Under the pieces are notes generated by a model. The model did no database searches. It saw only the letters and a list, made by a program, of their open reading frames with translations, and had not been told where the DNA came from. A stretch of DNA of 64,000 bases. It comes from Carya illinoinensis. Taxonomy: Eukaryota > Streptophyta > Magnoliopsida > Fagales > Juglandaceae. A program made the translations under genes and the position numbers. The first letter of the stretch is position 1; every line of letters starts with the position of its first letter. Of the stretch, positions 44,427-58,889 are shown piece by piece. The DNA is taken from positions 8,221,001 through 8,285,000 of the forward strand of contig NC_056766.1 in assembly GCF_018687715.1 (NCBI RefSeq). The letters run 5' to 3'.

Positions 44427-44640
44427 ATGGCTAGAGAGAAAGTGAAGGTGATTGAAACTGAGAAATTTGACGGCATAGATTTCAAGTGTTGGAGGATATA
44501 GGTTGACGATTATCTCTATTGGAAATAGATTTCATCTTCCTCTATTGGGGAAGAAGCCGGAGAAGATGAAAGATGCATATTCAAATAGAATTTGATTGAG
44601 AAACTGTAATGGCAGGATCAAGAACATCACATTTCAAATA
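44427..44640 (+). pseudogene. Copia gag N-terminus, degenerate
   Basis: From ATG 44427 the frame reads MAREKVKVIETEKFDGIDFK then CWRI and a stop. Further stops follow, and pieces such as VDDYLYWK remain. This is the typical start of the gag region of Copia elements. It lies downstream of an LTR-like region that itself follows the end of a Copia pol. Confidence 0.75.
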
Positions 44641-45547
44641 GTTTACGATTAATTATACTTTTTATTCTACTTTTTCTCCCTTGTATTTTCTAACAAGATC
44701 TCCATCCACTCAAAGTTTGAGGTGCAAGTGCCTCGCAATAGGCATGTGGCCACCACAGATTGCCACTTTAGTGGCTGGCCTGTTTGCACCTCTATCGCTC
44801 CAAAATTCCAAACCTACTTGTTTCACCCTTTTGAATGAGTGTGGATGTTTTTTTAAAAGTGCGAGAGAGAAGATCATAATCAACCACCTCCATACAGATT
44901 GTTACAGTGTACATCTCTATACTTTTGGGTTTTCCTCTTACTCATTCAACCTCCGAAACCTTTTAGTACTTTTAGTTTCATTTCATTTGTTTTCTTTTTT
45001 TTTTTCAAAATTGATGCATTGCAAACTTTTGTTTTGGGTATTTGTTAGGATCCCCTATCCCCACATGGGATACCGACTTCATCTCATTCAGAAATAATAA
45101 AAAAGAAGAAGTTAGGTGGGTTTAAAGGATGATAGTAAGACATTTGAATGTTAGCAGTTGGTGGAATCTCAAACTCGGCTTCATCTCTGTACGACCGTTT
45201 CAACACCATCTGTCTTCTTAATTAGTTGATGATTAGGTCAGATAAGGAGATGAAATGAGAAATTTGTAAATAATAGTAAAATAATTTAAATTATGATATT
45301 ATATATATGTCATTTTGAAAAAATAGAGAAAAAGTTAAATAAAAATATTATAAAATTAAAAATATTGTTTGAATATTTTTTATTTTTAGATTTGAAAAAG
45401 TTATTTTTTTTTTAATTTTTTGTTTGAAATTTTGGAAAAGTTGTAATAAACACATTGAAAAAGTTGTAATGACTAGTTCAAAAGTATTTGTGTTTGAATG
45501 ATATTTGAGAAATAAATGAGAGGATATGAGATATGATAGACTGAGAT
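44641..45547. other. Spacer with flank repeat A and a MITE relic
   Basis: No gene supported. 45105-45240 is a copy of a sequence found again at 59590-59735 on the other side of CACTA-2. 45240-45530 (GGAGATGAAATGAG and related words) looks like the dispersed AT-rich MITE family. Confidence 0.6.
45105..45240. repeat. Flank repeat A, paired with 59590-59735
   Basis: TTAGGTGGGTTTAAAGGATGAT, GTGGAATCTCAAACTCGG, CTTCAT, CGTTTCAACACC and TCTTAATTAG occur in the same order and orientation at 59590-59735. There are many point differences and small indels. Confidence 0.8.
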
Positions 45548-46100
45548 CACTACAACAGAAATCACTTTTTCCCGAGAACAATTTGGTCCCAATTACTCCC
45601 ATTTCCTGCCAGAATAATGTATTTCTGGCATATTCATGTCCTAGCACGGTCACCAGAAATAACTGGCCCAAGATGCTATTACTTCTTGCGAGACTTTGCA
45701 ATGTCCGAAATTATGACTATTTCTGGCATCACCGAATCGTCAGAAAAGATGACTTTCTCCCAGCAATTTAACACCAGAAATATTATATTCTGATGTGTTA
45801 GTATATTGGAAACTAGTATTTCCAAGGAGTGTAACCAGCCGGAAATAGAAGTTTCCTACGACATGTAGGCCATCTCAGATAAGTTATTCTGGTAATTTTG
45901 TCTTCTCGGAATAGTAATTCCCGCATTATAAAGTTACCGGAAATAGCAATTTCCCGTGTTATTCGTCACACAAGATGATCATTTGGGACAAAATAATTCC
46001 TCGGAAATATGATATACCTATATATGTACTGGTAAGAAAAGCTGATAAATAGTAATGAAAGTGACTATTTCCGGCATAGTATTGGTTTGCCAGAATAACT
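45548..46100. repeat. Left subterminal repeats of CACTA-2
   Basis: The word ATTTCTGGCAT or ATTTCCGGCAT, or its complement TGCCAGAAAT/CCGGAAATA, recurs in both orientations: about 45621, 45652, 45719, 45772, 45840, 45945 and 46070. The same word occurs at the right end. These are the likely binding sites of the element's own DNA-binding protein. Confidence 0.8.
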
Positions 46101-46260
46101 CAATTTGGACATAAATTGAGCTTCACAGCTTTTGGTTAATACCTAAAGAATCCATTTGTCCCAAACAAATGCTACACTGGCATTTGTATATTGTCCCAAA
46201 TTAGGGATCCTACCATTTCTATTTATCGTTTTCTGGAGTCGATAAATAATAGGGGTAAAG

Positions 46261-46262
<2 letters not shown>

Positions 46263-46296
<34 letters not shown>
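46263..46296. repeat. (ATT)n microsatellite
   Basis: About eleven ATT units just inside the left subterminal region of CACTA-2. Confidence 0.9.
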
Positions 46297-46298
<2 letters not shown>

Positions 46299-47902
46299 TA
46301 TTTATTTATTTAATTTTGCAACATTCTTATTTGTTGTAAGATTAATGTTGATCGAATTTATGTATTTAGAATTCATCTGTAGTGATTTCTTACATTGTTG
46401 AGAAATCAGCTAGACATCAATTCAAAATAATACATGTATATTTCAGAGGTACTCAGTTTGAAATCACTATGTCGTCGGGCCTGAGATTCAGCCACCCTTA
46501 TATATTCAATAACCAGTTTGCATTAATGCTAGTCGATCGGTAACTTGCCCAGACAATAAAATACCTGAACGTGAATGCCCAAAACCAAGTTCCATGGTCT
46601 ATTGGGATAAGAAACCTTCTTATATATTGAATATATAAGAAAAGCATATGGTCTATTGGGATTTAGCATGTCACCAGCATTAATTTTTTTACAAAATATC
46701 TGAATATCGGTTAAAGCCATAGATACACAAAAGAAACTGCATGTTGTTTATCCAACCACACTTGTGCAAACCATATAATGCATACAAGGACCATGTGCTT
46801 CATTCCCAATCTTTGCTGGAGCATTCTTCTTTTGCTGCATGCATGGAGCTTCATAACTCACCCTTGCCATCTTGTGTTTGAACATAGTAGATCTGCAAAT
46901 GTCACATAGAAGCTTGTAAAAACAGATGTAATTCTAAATCCATTGGTCAAATGCAATTTTTCAGAATACACGTATATAATATAATATCACATTATCAACA
47001 ATAAAAGTAATTCCTATTACCTGGGGACATCCCAACTTATATTATATCCCAATATTACACTGCTCTTAGACTGCTCTTACAGTCTTGCCTAGATTAGTGT
47101 GAAAGTAGCCTATTTTTTGTCTTTGCATCTTATCTAGCACTGAAGATATAAACAGATTGAGTATTGCATATTCATCCTTCAGAATTTGGTGAGTTACATA
47201 GGTTATCTAGATGTGTACCAACCCAACAGCAATATTCTTGTATCCTCTTATACAAAAATTCACTTATTGTTTACATGACTTCACCTAGACTATCAATGTT
47301 AGAAGATTAACTACAATATTCTTTGTTTGAAACACATATTCCTTATATGTCTTAACCTGACACCACATAGTTACATAGTCAAGCAAGTCTCTTTACATAT
47401 AGCAGTGACATTCCCCATCATTCTATGATTGCTGAAAATTATCTCTACTATCAATTTCCAACTACTGCAATAGTATTCCTAACTACAAGTGAACTAGGAA
47501 GATATAGTAATCTGGATGTATTAATAACATTTACAATGTCAGCACAGACCATGCAGGTAACACACCAGTGCTTACCACATTTATTGGCCGCCTAATGCAT
47601 TAAGTAATAACCAGCATGCAATGAAATATAAATAACACATACCTGTTCCCTGCTCTAAAGGCCATGGGCTGGCATCTTTGACACTTCTCTTTAGGGAAAA
47701 TAAACAAAAGTATGTATCCATCACTACTGGTACACAAAAATGTCCATACATCTTCATTACCACTCCAAAACCACCAACTCATAAAATATCATTCAAAAGG
47801 ATGCTCAACAAAAGGATGCTTCATGCATTTTCTATGCTACTCCAGCAAAGGTTCAAAATACCATCAAAAAATTCAACAAAAGTGTTGTGAAGGGGAGGAT
47901 GC

Positions 47903-49656
47903 CTACGCATCTCCTGGAGTCTCCCGTTGAGACTCCCTTTGGGACTCTAATTCTGTAACACGTTCATTAAGCCTGTCACACTCTAAAAAACAAGCATTCA
48001 TCTTTTCCAAATCATTCATAAATGTCTCAAATTTCTTCTTGAACAACTCTGCCTCAGCCTTGTTCTTCTCATTCTCTGCCTTGTTCTTCTCATTCTCCTC
48101 CCTAAGACGTTCAAACTCCCTATTGGATAGCAAGGATTGAGATGGTTCAGGTATAACTAAGTGTCCTAAACCTCTAGCATAGCCCGATCGGGAACCCAAC
48201 ACCTCCTTAAACACTGCATTGGCATTCTCATCATTGTTATCTTCTGGTTCCATCTCATTCATCCGCTCAAGCATCATATTCTACATTAGACACAAATCAG
48301 AAATCCATGTTTGAGAACTAACCAATTACTGTCCTGACAAATTTCTATAAAACTGTCAAACTATATCATTATTATATATAGCCATTATAACTCACGTAGT
48401 TGTGCTCAGCAGCTTCAGTAATAAATCTACCCTTCTTTGTAGACCAATGCACCTCCCGATAGAAAGCAACATGATTTGGAGCTTGTTCCCGCTTCATGAT
48501 TTTAACATCAGTTTAATAAGTAAAATATTCATAATGGAAACAGGAAGAAAAACACTATATGACTTTGTTAATTAAATGTATAACTTCACCTTTTCCTCCA
48601 TTAGCCTAACAAATGACTTCCTGCCACCCGTGTGATTTATCCTTTGATTTTTCCTATTACTTTTGTTCCGCCTTGATAGGTTCTATCATTGACACAATGT
48701 AATTAATCCCAACGTCCAGGTACAAGAATTATTAGAAACGATTCAAATAAAGTGTAAAGACTGAGAGTACAGTTATCTTACCTGAAATTCCTCACTCCCC
48801 CATCTCTCACATAAAGCTTCCCACACAGCTTTGTCCACCATCTTTGTCCCTCCAGAAAGGGCTGCCTCATGTGTTTCATACTCTTGGTATTTGCAGTGTA
48901 ATAGGTAGTGAAAATCATTATATTTCTGAGCAAGTGCCATTGCCACTGTCTCTCGATGGTTGCTTTTAGACCAATCCAATTCAAAATCAGCCTAGATGTA
49001 TCAACTAGTTAGTGTCACTGAAAAATGCCAAATTAAAAAATTATGTCAGTATTTGCTGTAATCATATGCCAATGGTTTTACCCTGACACGATCTGTTAGC
49101 TCTTCCTTGTTCAGTTTATCAACACGAGTCCAGCTTGCATGACGCATGTCGGCATACAACTTCACAATCCATGTCACGCGTGTTGAAAAAATCGTTGCAT
49201 TTTCACATGATACTCCTCTTTGCCCATCCTTAATCTCCACCGCCACTTTCCCAAACTTCCGAATGCGATCAAATTGGGAACACCTTGCTGGTCCTCTTCC
49301 ACGCTTCCGAGTGGGAGGAGCTTGCACAATGAAAGCAGAATTTGTTATTTATCACCTTATTACCACTTGCAAATGGACAATGTACCAACCATATTTAATA
49401 CACAGTTGGTACAATTCTGAAACTTGTGTGTTAATGGGGCTTATATACCTTCAACTAGCGTGTTAGCAACTTCAGCCTCATTCACAGGATTTGTGTCCTC
49501 CTCTGGTGCGACACTTGGGCCTTGAGTGGATGCCTCTGAAAATGAAACAGACTCGTCCCTTAGAATGCGTGCTCGAGTTTGTGCCCCTTGGCCTCTACCA
49601 TGTACTGATGTGCGATTGCCACCACGTCCATTACATGCATTCCTTGTTCCTCTCAT
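47903..49656 (-). CDS. CACTA-2 accessory transposase protein (PF03004-like), six exons
   Basis: Reading minus-strand splice signals gives exons 49656-49449, 49320-49082, 48991-48782, 48682-48590, 48491-48396 and 48280-47903. These join into one 408-codon frame with stop TAG at 47903. Every junction keeps phase, although two acceptors end in AAG and are less usual. The N-terminus is Gly/Arg-rich (CNGRGGNRTSVHGRGQG). The core has RGRGPARC, IKDGQRGVSCENATIFSTRV, ELDWSKSNHRETVAMAL and NRKNQRINHTGGRKSFVRL, the pattern of Plant transposase Ptta/En/Spm (PF03004). The C-terminus is a coiled coil rich in Glu/Lys/Asn (REENEKNKAENEKNK). By analogy with En/Spm TnpA it could bind subterminal repeats. It lies downstream of tnp2 on the same strand. 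Confidence 0.87.
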
Positions 49657-52134
49657 TTTAGCTACATCATATAATAGTCTTTGTTAATATCAGCTTTTCA
49701 TCCATATCTAAAATGAAAGGCCAGATTGTATATTTCCATAAATTCCCTGAATCCCATATCTGGTATTAATACAACCATCTGCCAGGACTAAAGTTATGCT
49801 ATATATATAACAGATATGGACACTACAGATGAGCATATACATAAAACTATTATAAGAAGCTATACACACTACATATGTTTGTTATAAACACTTACACTGT
49901 GAAAAACAGAAAATCCCAGTGACCTTTTCTCTTAAAATATCATCACACACATGTATTTTATGCCATTGCAATCTATTCTCAGCAACTTGCCTTCAAATGC
50001 CTCGTATTTCAAAAGCACCCCTATTCTTGAGATATTGATGGTGATAGGGACCAGACTTAGAAGGGGTGTCACACCATCGAATATTTGCACATTTCTAGAT
50101 AATACAAACTTAGTCTTTTACAAATACATATTAGAACCTACTGGAACAAGTTATAATACTCATAAATCTATATCCTTTGACCCACCCAGCATATTTGGCA
50201 ATTCCTGATACATATGTAAAGTTACTTGTAGCTGAGGGAAATAACAAATGCCAGTGTAAAAACTATTCTATTATCGCACCATTGACAACAGATTTCTCAG
50301 GTTATTGAACCCCATCATATTCAGGCACAAATACAACCTCTGTTCTTTATTTTTTTTTTAACTTTCAAAGCTTAAGAAGTAGAGGTAGTCAGTTTATAGA
50401 AACTACTGAATGAACAGTTTGCATGTAAAGAGTAAAAGGTAAGGAGGACTCACACAGGGCAATTCGCAGTGGGAAGGCTTTGAACAACTGAATAGCTGGG
50501 GTCGGTTACTGCTGCTATGTAGCTTGTTGAGTTTCCCAGAGGACAGAAACTCGCATAGCCAAACTTCTCAATATGCCTCAGCTTCCCATTTGGTAATGGG
50601 CATTAGAGGGCAGCTTATATATCTCAATGAAACCCAAGAACGTAACCATGATTTACATAAAGCAACTTAACTCAGGATGTTAACCAGAAGTATACCAAAC
50701 TCAACCACTTTCTGACTTCACTCCTTGGAAAAGGTGCCCAAAATTTTAGATTTCCCACGTATTGCAGGGTGCTTACCGCGCAATCACTTGCCTACAATCC
50801 ATGGCTCTTATACTTTTTTTTTATTTATTCCCATCGTGTATAGAGATTGCTGCTCGTGATAAAGTCACGTATGCTTTCAACATTTGGGGCTCATATCTTA
50901 GTCATTAGCCGTGTGCAATGCCTATGGGTTTGATTTCCCCAATTTATTATTACTTTAGTCTAATAACCACATGAATCTCCACTAACCAATTCATACCAAA
51001 TAATTAATTGTGCTTTTAGCTAGTCAGTTCTTTTAGAATTTCCAATTTAAATTGAGACGATATATATAGTCCCCTACAAAAGATAGTGCTACTGTGCATT
51101 GTTTACATTGCCTCAAATGTTCCTTCCAAATCGTACCGTGACATCTAGAATGAATGAATTTCCTGTAAATTCATTCCTCTTGCTCTCTCAATCACCAACA
51201 GTTCACTGAAGTTGCCAACTAAACTTCGCTTGTAGTAGCCAAACTTCAGTAGCCAATAAATTATCTCCTAATATAGAACCAGTAAAATATTTAACACTAT
51301 AACAACAAGTACAATGTATAACCAGTAAATATATCACAAATACACAGTGATATATGCAAATCCCAGCCTTATAAGGTAAGTATGGAAGAGCTCCACCGCC
51401 ACACAATTGAAGCTATATATAATAGCTTCTACTAACAGGAAATAAAAATACATATGAGAGTAAATTAGGCCTTGCATGGCTGCAAATCACTCCTCCATGA
51501 CAGGTAGCCATGCTGCATTTTATATTCATACAAATTTACATCAATCCAAGTCATATATATATATATAGTACGCATCATTCATACTATGCATTGTGGACGT
51601 TTACTAACTAAAAACAGCAATCCAGTGAAATACTCCTATATATATTTTGTTCCATACAACAATTCATAAAATTTAACATTTCTCAGGTTATTGAAGTACT
51701 CCAACAGCAATCCATTGGTATTGAATATTCATAGCTTCTTAGATAGCAAATGATAAAGTGAAGTCGTCTTACCATGTCTGAAACTTCAGTTGTCATTAAA
51801 TACAACAGCAACAACAGAGCAAATCCCTATTTTGGTCAATAATCAGGATGGGTTTTTGGTCTTAATTAAAACCTATTTATACATGCTTAAAACATGGATC
51901 AAAACCTGAGAGCATGCAGTAATGCTGTTATGTACTGAAGAGTTTAGCTATGTTAGAACCTACTTGTTCATATAATCATAAATACTTGTTCTACCCCTAC
52001 ATTTCGCTCATAACCAGTAATTACCTACTGATCAGTACAAATTACTATAATAAATCGAGTTCAAAAGTAACTCTACATCACCACATTAGTAAATATATAG
52101 GGAAATTCACAAGTACATGCAATTATGCCAAACA

Positions 52135-55100
52135 TTATTCAGAATCTGTTTCAGAATTCGATTGGGAGTCGTCCTCATTCTCAGACTCATAATGGTCAGT
52201 ATTGGGATGATCGCCATAGTCGTCACCATCCACATCATCTTCAATAAAAGTTTGGTCGGCATTGTCGGGAGTAGAACGAGGTAGCGTAGTTGCCTCATTA
52301 ACAACAATTACTTCTTCATCCTCCCGATGCAATGTGTTTCCCAAGCCAGTATCACTTTCATTGATCGGAAAATCTTCAGTACTAGCTTCTTCCTCTTGAA
52401 ATGCATCACCTTCAGAGGAGTCCTCACCATCATCCAATGCAGTTTGGACGGGTGGAATGTCATAGACATTCCTATTGGTTATCTTTTGTACCACTTGCCA
52501 ATTCCCCACCATACTATCATCTTTTAAATAAAATACTTGTGAGCACTGAGATGCAAGGGCGAAAGGCTCATCCTGATACCACTTTCTTGATGTATTCACA
52601 CTTGTAAGGTGGTCCCCTACACGTATGCCGCGTCTATGATCACCAACATCCCACCAGTCACATTTAAACAAGTACACAAGATGCCACCCCATGTAGCGTA
52701 ATTCAAGGATCTCTTTCAACACACCATAGAAATCAACCGGCATCGACTGATGTACCCCAGCAACAACCACCCCACTATTTTGGCTGCGTCGATGTTGTTC
52801 ACGGTCTTTTGTGTGAAACCGAATTCCATTCATGATGCATCCACTATATGATCCCACCCAAGGATCTGGTCCACAAGCAAGAGCATAAAGTTCATCTGTA
52901 ACTTCATCTGGATTCAAGATACGCAATTCTCGAATCTATTAACAACCATAGAGGCAATAGGTTAATAAAATACCACTCTGCAATAACTTACATCTATATT
53001 TATTGAGCGGAAATGTATCTATGTTCAAGCAACATATATTCATAACTTACATGGTTCTTGAACCATTTCCCAAATTCGGTCTGGTGCCTACGATCAACAT
53101 TGCTGGGGTCCTCTTCTTTAATCTTGTTATAGTGCTGACTACGAACATTGAAAATTTGGATAGAGTTAGTTTACAATGTGTTTCAAAAGATAAATACAAC
53201 AAATTATCTGGTTGAAAGTTCTCGTGCCATACTTACTCTAGGTAATGCTGTATCTCAGGACAATTGTTAAGTACATACCACTCAGCTTTTGCTAATAGCT
53301 GATCATCCAATCTATCAGTGGAGGACGAACCCATTGGTCTTACCTTTTGAAAAAATACACTCATACTACCCGGTGTATGGTCTGGACCGACATCCACATT
53401 TCGCTCTTCCCTAGTAAAAGTCGTCTCAATGTCATGGAGATACATCGAACAAAATGTAAGGCACTCAACATGAATATAGGCCTCGGCAATTGAGCCTTCA
53501 GGTCTTGCCATATTTTTTACATAACGCTTGAACTTCCCTAGATACCGTTCAAAAGGATACATCCACCTATACTGGACAGGTCCCGCAAGCAATGCCTCTT
53601 GTGGCAAGTGAATAGCAAGATGCACCATTATATCGAAGAATGCAGGTGGGAATATCATTTCCAACTTGCAAAGAATAAGAGAGATATCAGTTTGTAGGCG
53701 GTGCAGAACATCAATGTTTAATGCTCGTGCACACAATTTCTTGAAGAATGAACTTAACTCAGTCAAAGCTTGCCGTACATCACTGGTTAAGTAGCCACTA
53801 ATCACCACTGGCAGTAATCGTTGCATGAAAATATGAGAATCATGACTTTTCATGCCTAAGATCTTTGATTCACGTACATTAACACATCGGGCGATGTTCG
53901 CGGCAAAACCATCAGGGAACTTAACACTTGCTAACCACTCGCAGAAAGATCTCTTCTCTTTTTTATTTAGCATGTAACACGCCAGTCTCATTGAACAACT
54001 ATCGCCCTCTTGCTGTAAGTGTAATTCTTTCCGTATGCCTAGGTTGGCCAAATCCCGACGGGCATTGGCTGTGTCCTTGCTTTTTCCCTCGATATCCATC
54101 AAAGTTCCTAATACGCTATCGCATATGTTCTTCTCAATATGCATGACATCTAGGTTATGTCTCAATTCCAAGGATTTCCAATAAGGCAACTCAAAGAATA
54201 CACTTTTTTTGGTCCAATTCAACTCATTGGCTGTGCGTTTCCTCTTTTTTGATAACTTACCAAACTGTACATCTTGCAATTCTCTCAATTGTTCCAAGAT
54301 AGCCTCTCCCGACAAATGTATAGGTGCTGGGCGATGGTTAGTACTACCATTAAATTCAGCTTTTTTAGATCTCCACCTGTGCCCTGGCAACAACCACCGC
54401 CGATGACCCATGTAGCAGTGCTTTCGCCCATGGACCAGCCACAATGAATCCGTACTACCATTACACGTAGGACATGCCAATTTCCCCTTTGTGCTCCACC
54501 CAGAAAGATTAGCATACGCTGGGAAGTCATTAATGGTCCAGAGTAATGCTGCATGTAATCGAAACGATTGATCTGCAAATGCATCGTATGTATTGACACC
54601 CACTTCCCATAGAAACTTCAGTTCTTCAATTAAAGGGCGTAGATACACGTCGATATCGTTGCCTGGTGCTTTTGGGCCAGGAATTAGCAACGAAAGCATG
54701 AGGTATGGATCTTTCATGCATAACCAAGGGGGCAAGTTATATGCTACAAGAATCACTGGCCATATACTGTAGGGTTTAGCTATATTGTTAAATGGATTAA
54801 ACCCATCACTCGCTAACCCAATTCTCACATTACGAGGATCTGAAGCAAACTGAGGGTACTGCACGTCAAAATCTTTCCATACCTTCGAATCTGCAGGGTG
54901 CCTCATCACATTATAATCGTTGACGCGTTCAGTAGAATGCCATCTCATTGCCCCGGCAGTCTTATTAGAAACAAATAGTCTTTGCAGCCTTGGGACCAAC
55001 GGGAAATGTTTGAGCACTTTGTGTGGAATTTTCTTTTGCTTAGTACTACTTAACACCCATCTCGGAGTGTTGCATTTTGGGCACTTCTCTTTATCAGAAT

Positions 55101-55788
55101 GTTCCTTCCAAAATAAGACACAATCATTCAAACAAGCATCTATCTTTGTGTAATTAAACCCCAGGCCACGTTCCAATCGGCATGCATCATTGTATGAGTC
55201 AGGGAGAAGAGCGTCAGGAAATGCAGATTTCAGGAGCTTGATGACCATGTTAAAGGATTTAACACTCCAACCACCAACAGTCTTTATATGAAGCAACTTT
55301 ACGATAAAAGAAAGCTTTGAAAACGATGAGCATGATGGATAAAGTGGACTCAGTGCATCTTCTAACAATTCTGAAAACGTTGCTGAAGAACCACCAGGTG
55401 TGACACCATCAATACCAGGTATATGCGAACCTCCGGACTGATCCATAGAAGCTCCAGCCTGAATGTCATCCAGCAGCTCATCCATATCATCAATATAGGC
55501 ATCATTGCCGCTGGCATCATCACCTTCTTCTGAAGAATTAACATCCAACACTTCCTCTTCACCGTGAAAAATCCAATCCTTATAAGAAGGATCAATCCCT
55601 ATAATAAATAAATGCTCCTCGACTGTGGTTATTGGCTGGAAGAGCATGTTACGACATCTACGGCACGGACACCTAATGTCAATGCCCCCTTGTGCATGCT
55701 CCTTAGCCATATTCATGAAATGGCTAACCCCCATTGCATACTCATTAGACATAAATCTATCTTCAATACTCATCCACGCCTTGTCCAT
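52135..55788 (-). CDS. CACTA-2 Tnp2 transposase, three exons, intact
   Basis: Exons are 55788-53237, 53138-53051 and 52935-52135 (donors GTAAGT, acceptors GTAG and ATAG). They give 1146 aa with no internal stop. Order: transposase-associated N-terminal region, residues 1-80 (MDKAWM, CPCRRCRN, DWIFHGE); an acidic linker; the Tnp2 core, about 240-620 (MRWHSTERV, GLASDGFNPFNN, PGNDIDVYLRPLI, GWSTKGKLACPTCNG, LDVMHIEKNICDSVLGTLM); DUF4218, about 665-770 (GPVQYRWMYPFERYLGKFKR); DUF4216 in exon 3, about 910-985 (GVVVAGVHQSMPVDFYGVL, YLFKCDWWDVGDHRRGI); a Glu/Asp/Ser-rich tail. It would cut and join the element's ends as a DDE-type transposase. The start at MDKAWM agrees with the broken copy in CACTA-1. 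Length and domain set match complete family members. Confidence 0.95.
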
Positions 55789-55937
55789 CTAAACATGAGG
55801 TCAGAAAAGATAGTGTGAAAGCTAAGCAGTGTATATTGGTAATAGAAATCCAGTAATCAGGAAAATGATAATTAAACCAATAGGATGCATTTATAGAGAA
55901 GCTGTGTGACATATACACAGCTGTGCAGGGTACACAC

Positions 55938-56113
<176 letters not shown>

Positions 56114-58689
56114 GGTAGGACCTCAATGGTAACATGCATTTGAGGTCTTACGAGTCCTTCAGTACATTACTGAAGAAGCATAAGGAATTGGGAACATGTT
56201 GTCACATTGAAAATAGTTTGAAAAACGAACAGGGGATTGGGTGACAAATACCATATGTTAACCTATTCCAGTTAACACATTACTAGTGTATTCCTCCCAT
56301 TGAGAAGCTTGTATTCTCAGCCTGTTAGGAAATGTTATTCTGTTGGAGTAGAGCTGAAGATATATCTTGAGGATAATTCTCATAACCTACTGAATAGTCT
56401 GTGCATAACTAAGGAAAAAATGTTATACTTATCTATAATAACAGAAAAGGGACTAGGTTCTGAGTGGCCAAACCGATAATATTCTAGCTACGAAATGTCC
56501 AAACCTACTAAGCATAAGTCCCTACCTCCCGAAAATTAAGGACCATAATATAATATATATCAGGGAGTCTCATGTGGTACTCCGGTGAACCAAGGAAAGT
56601 GGTCAATTTTCTGACAGTGTTGAATATGCTTGAGTAGGTGAAGATTGAGTAGGTCACGTAGTTGATGCCCAATAAACTTGTGAAGCTATGATTCATAAAC
56701 TGTAGTCATCAAGGAACCCTTTAATACAAATCCTTATTCTCACGTGATTTGGATAATGGGTACAAACCAAAGTAGACTTAAAATAGCAATAAAAGTAAGT
56801 AGGGGAAAGCCAACATTTAACAAATTCATTCAACTAAACTGCCTACATGCAAGAAAACAATAGATACACAGGGCAAAATTGTTAAAACTCTAAAAATTCC
56901 AGGCAAATCCCAACCCAACATAATATCTGGATGTATTAAATCCCCACAGTCCATCAAGGTTCATCTACTTTAGTCTAATATTTCTATTAATGTATTAATA
57001 TCTTAAACTGTAAGTGCATAATCATATAGTTATACAATAATAGGTTATTGTAGTATCTGATCCAGAGTGGGCTAAATGAAATATTTTGTCAAATCTATAG
57101 GGCTTAAGTCCAACCTGCCACACTTAGGGAAATTCAGCAACCCAAAGATGTTTAAAGTTCCCATTTGACCAAAACCTCTAAAACACAATAGTTCGCATAA
57201 CAAATAAACCAGCAGTATGTAATTGACAAAACAATGCACCTAGCTTTTTGAAGAGTAACTTCATATTCAAACACTTAGTATAGATAAGTATATATATATA
57301 TGAAGTAGGGGTATCTACAGTTGTCCTCAAATTTAGTAGAGTTCCAAAACATAATAGAAAATAATTTCAATTGAGCATGAAACCGAACCATGTCTACCAA
57401 CAAGTTCAGCAAATCCAAAGCAGAAGCAATAAATTTTTAATCCAAAAGCGATGCATCAAGAGATTTTCGTGTACTATCTCTAAAGGAATTAAAACAGAAT
57501 TTAGATATGGAATTAAGGTTTCACCTTCTGATTCTTTAGGACTGACCTTGGAGCTTTTTAACCAACAGAGGTGTTGTGGCCTGCTCGTTGGAATGATGAC
57601 ATGAGATAAATGTATTCTATATACACATATCAGTCCAGGTTAAATCTCTAAAAAAACACGCAACTAAATATTTAAAACAGTTATATATGAGAAACTCAAT
57701 TCCTCATTGTTGGAATCATAGCACGAATGAGGAATACTTGCAAGCAGATTAATAGATCAGAGGTACTCATGACAAATGCGTTGAAGGGTACTAATCACAT
57801 ACCAACCTATAACTATCGGGTACCAAAGGCAAAACAAAGTCAATTAAATACAGCCTAGCAAGATGTGGGTGTAGTTGTACACATGAATGAAAGCATATCT
57901 CAAACCACAAATGAAAACATTGCACTCAAAGGTTATAATGATGATGTGAATGGAGCATGAAAAAACTCAAATTTTCTCATAATTTATATATCCCCAATTA
58001 CAAAGTGATCGGAAATCTCAGAAATTTTTTCCAATGATGGTTCAGACTCTGTTTTTCATTTGGGGACAGTAAATGAAAATTTGGCATCAACAATGGATTC
58101 CGGGAAAACTGATCTTACAGAAAAGTAGCAATGTTCACCAGGCAAATCTAGGCAAATTTAACACGAAATTGGAAGAGGAACAGGGGAGACGAACTCACAT
58201 AACAAGAAATTGTTACCTAGATTTGCCCCAGAAGCCGAGTCATGGACAGTCTATTGAATGATTTTCGGGCATAGGTTTTGCTTAATGCCCTCCACTACGT
58301 CCTCACTAGTGAGACTCAGCAACTGGATGAGAGGCCGGGGAACATCTGGTTTGGCCTCAGGTGGTTCAATTTTTTCCATCGAATAAGGGGGCTTGAGTGG
58401 GGCAACTGGATCCGGATGTCGATAGAAATCGATCCGGGAGGAGTTCTCGGATGGAAGGATTTATGGACAAAATAGATGGTTGCCGTGAGTAGCCGGCGGT
58501 GAAGTTGGTGGTGGCCGGACGATAGGCTAGGGCATATTCAAGTTTGCTGGACTTTGGCCTTCGCGGGAGTGAAAAGCTTTCCGCGGGAGATAAAAGGCAG
58601 AGGAGAGGGAGTAGACAAAAAGGCATGAACTGATTCTGTGGCAGAGGTTTTTCGCCGCGGAAAACCCAATTCTCGCCGCAATAACACAT

Positions 58690-58863
58690 TACTAATATTA
58701 TTTATTGAGACAGTTTAAAAAATGCCAGAATTATTTGCATATTCTGATACATTGTTGACATGCCAGAAATGGGATGTCAGTAGAGGTAAAACACTACTAT
58801 TTCCGGCATAATATTTGTCATTGGAAAAAAATTTGGCTGGAAAAGCCACATTCTGTTGTAGTG
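58690..58863. repeat. Right subterminal repeats and terminus of CACTA-2
   Basis: ATGCCAGAATT (about 58721), ATGCCAGAAATG (about 58759) and TATTTCCGGCATAA (about 58799) repeat the word of the left end. The element closes TTCTGTTGTAGTG at 58863. The frame at 58366-58689 next to it is not supported. Confidence 0.85.
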
Positions 58864-58889
58864 GATGAAAATTATTTCCAAACATTCCC

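Noticed and set aside
44681..45097. 138-codon frame
   Set aside because: Phe/Leu/Ser-rich reading of pyrimidine-rich DNA, with no recognisable domain or gene signals.
57371..58689. Several frames of 60-107 codons upstream of tnp2 in CACTA-2
   Set aside because: None has a domain or consistent splice signals. The homologous CACTA-1 start shows that tnp2 begins at MDKAWM (55788).
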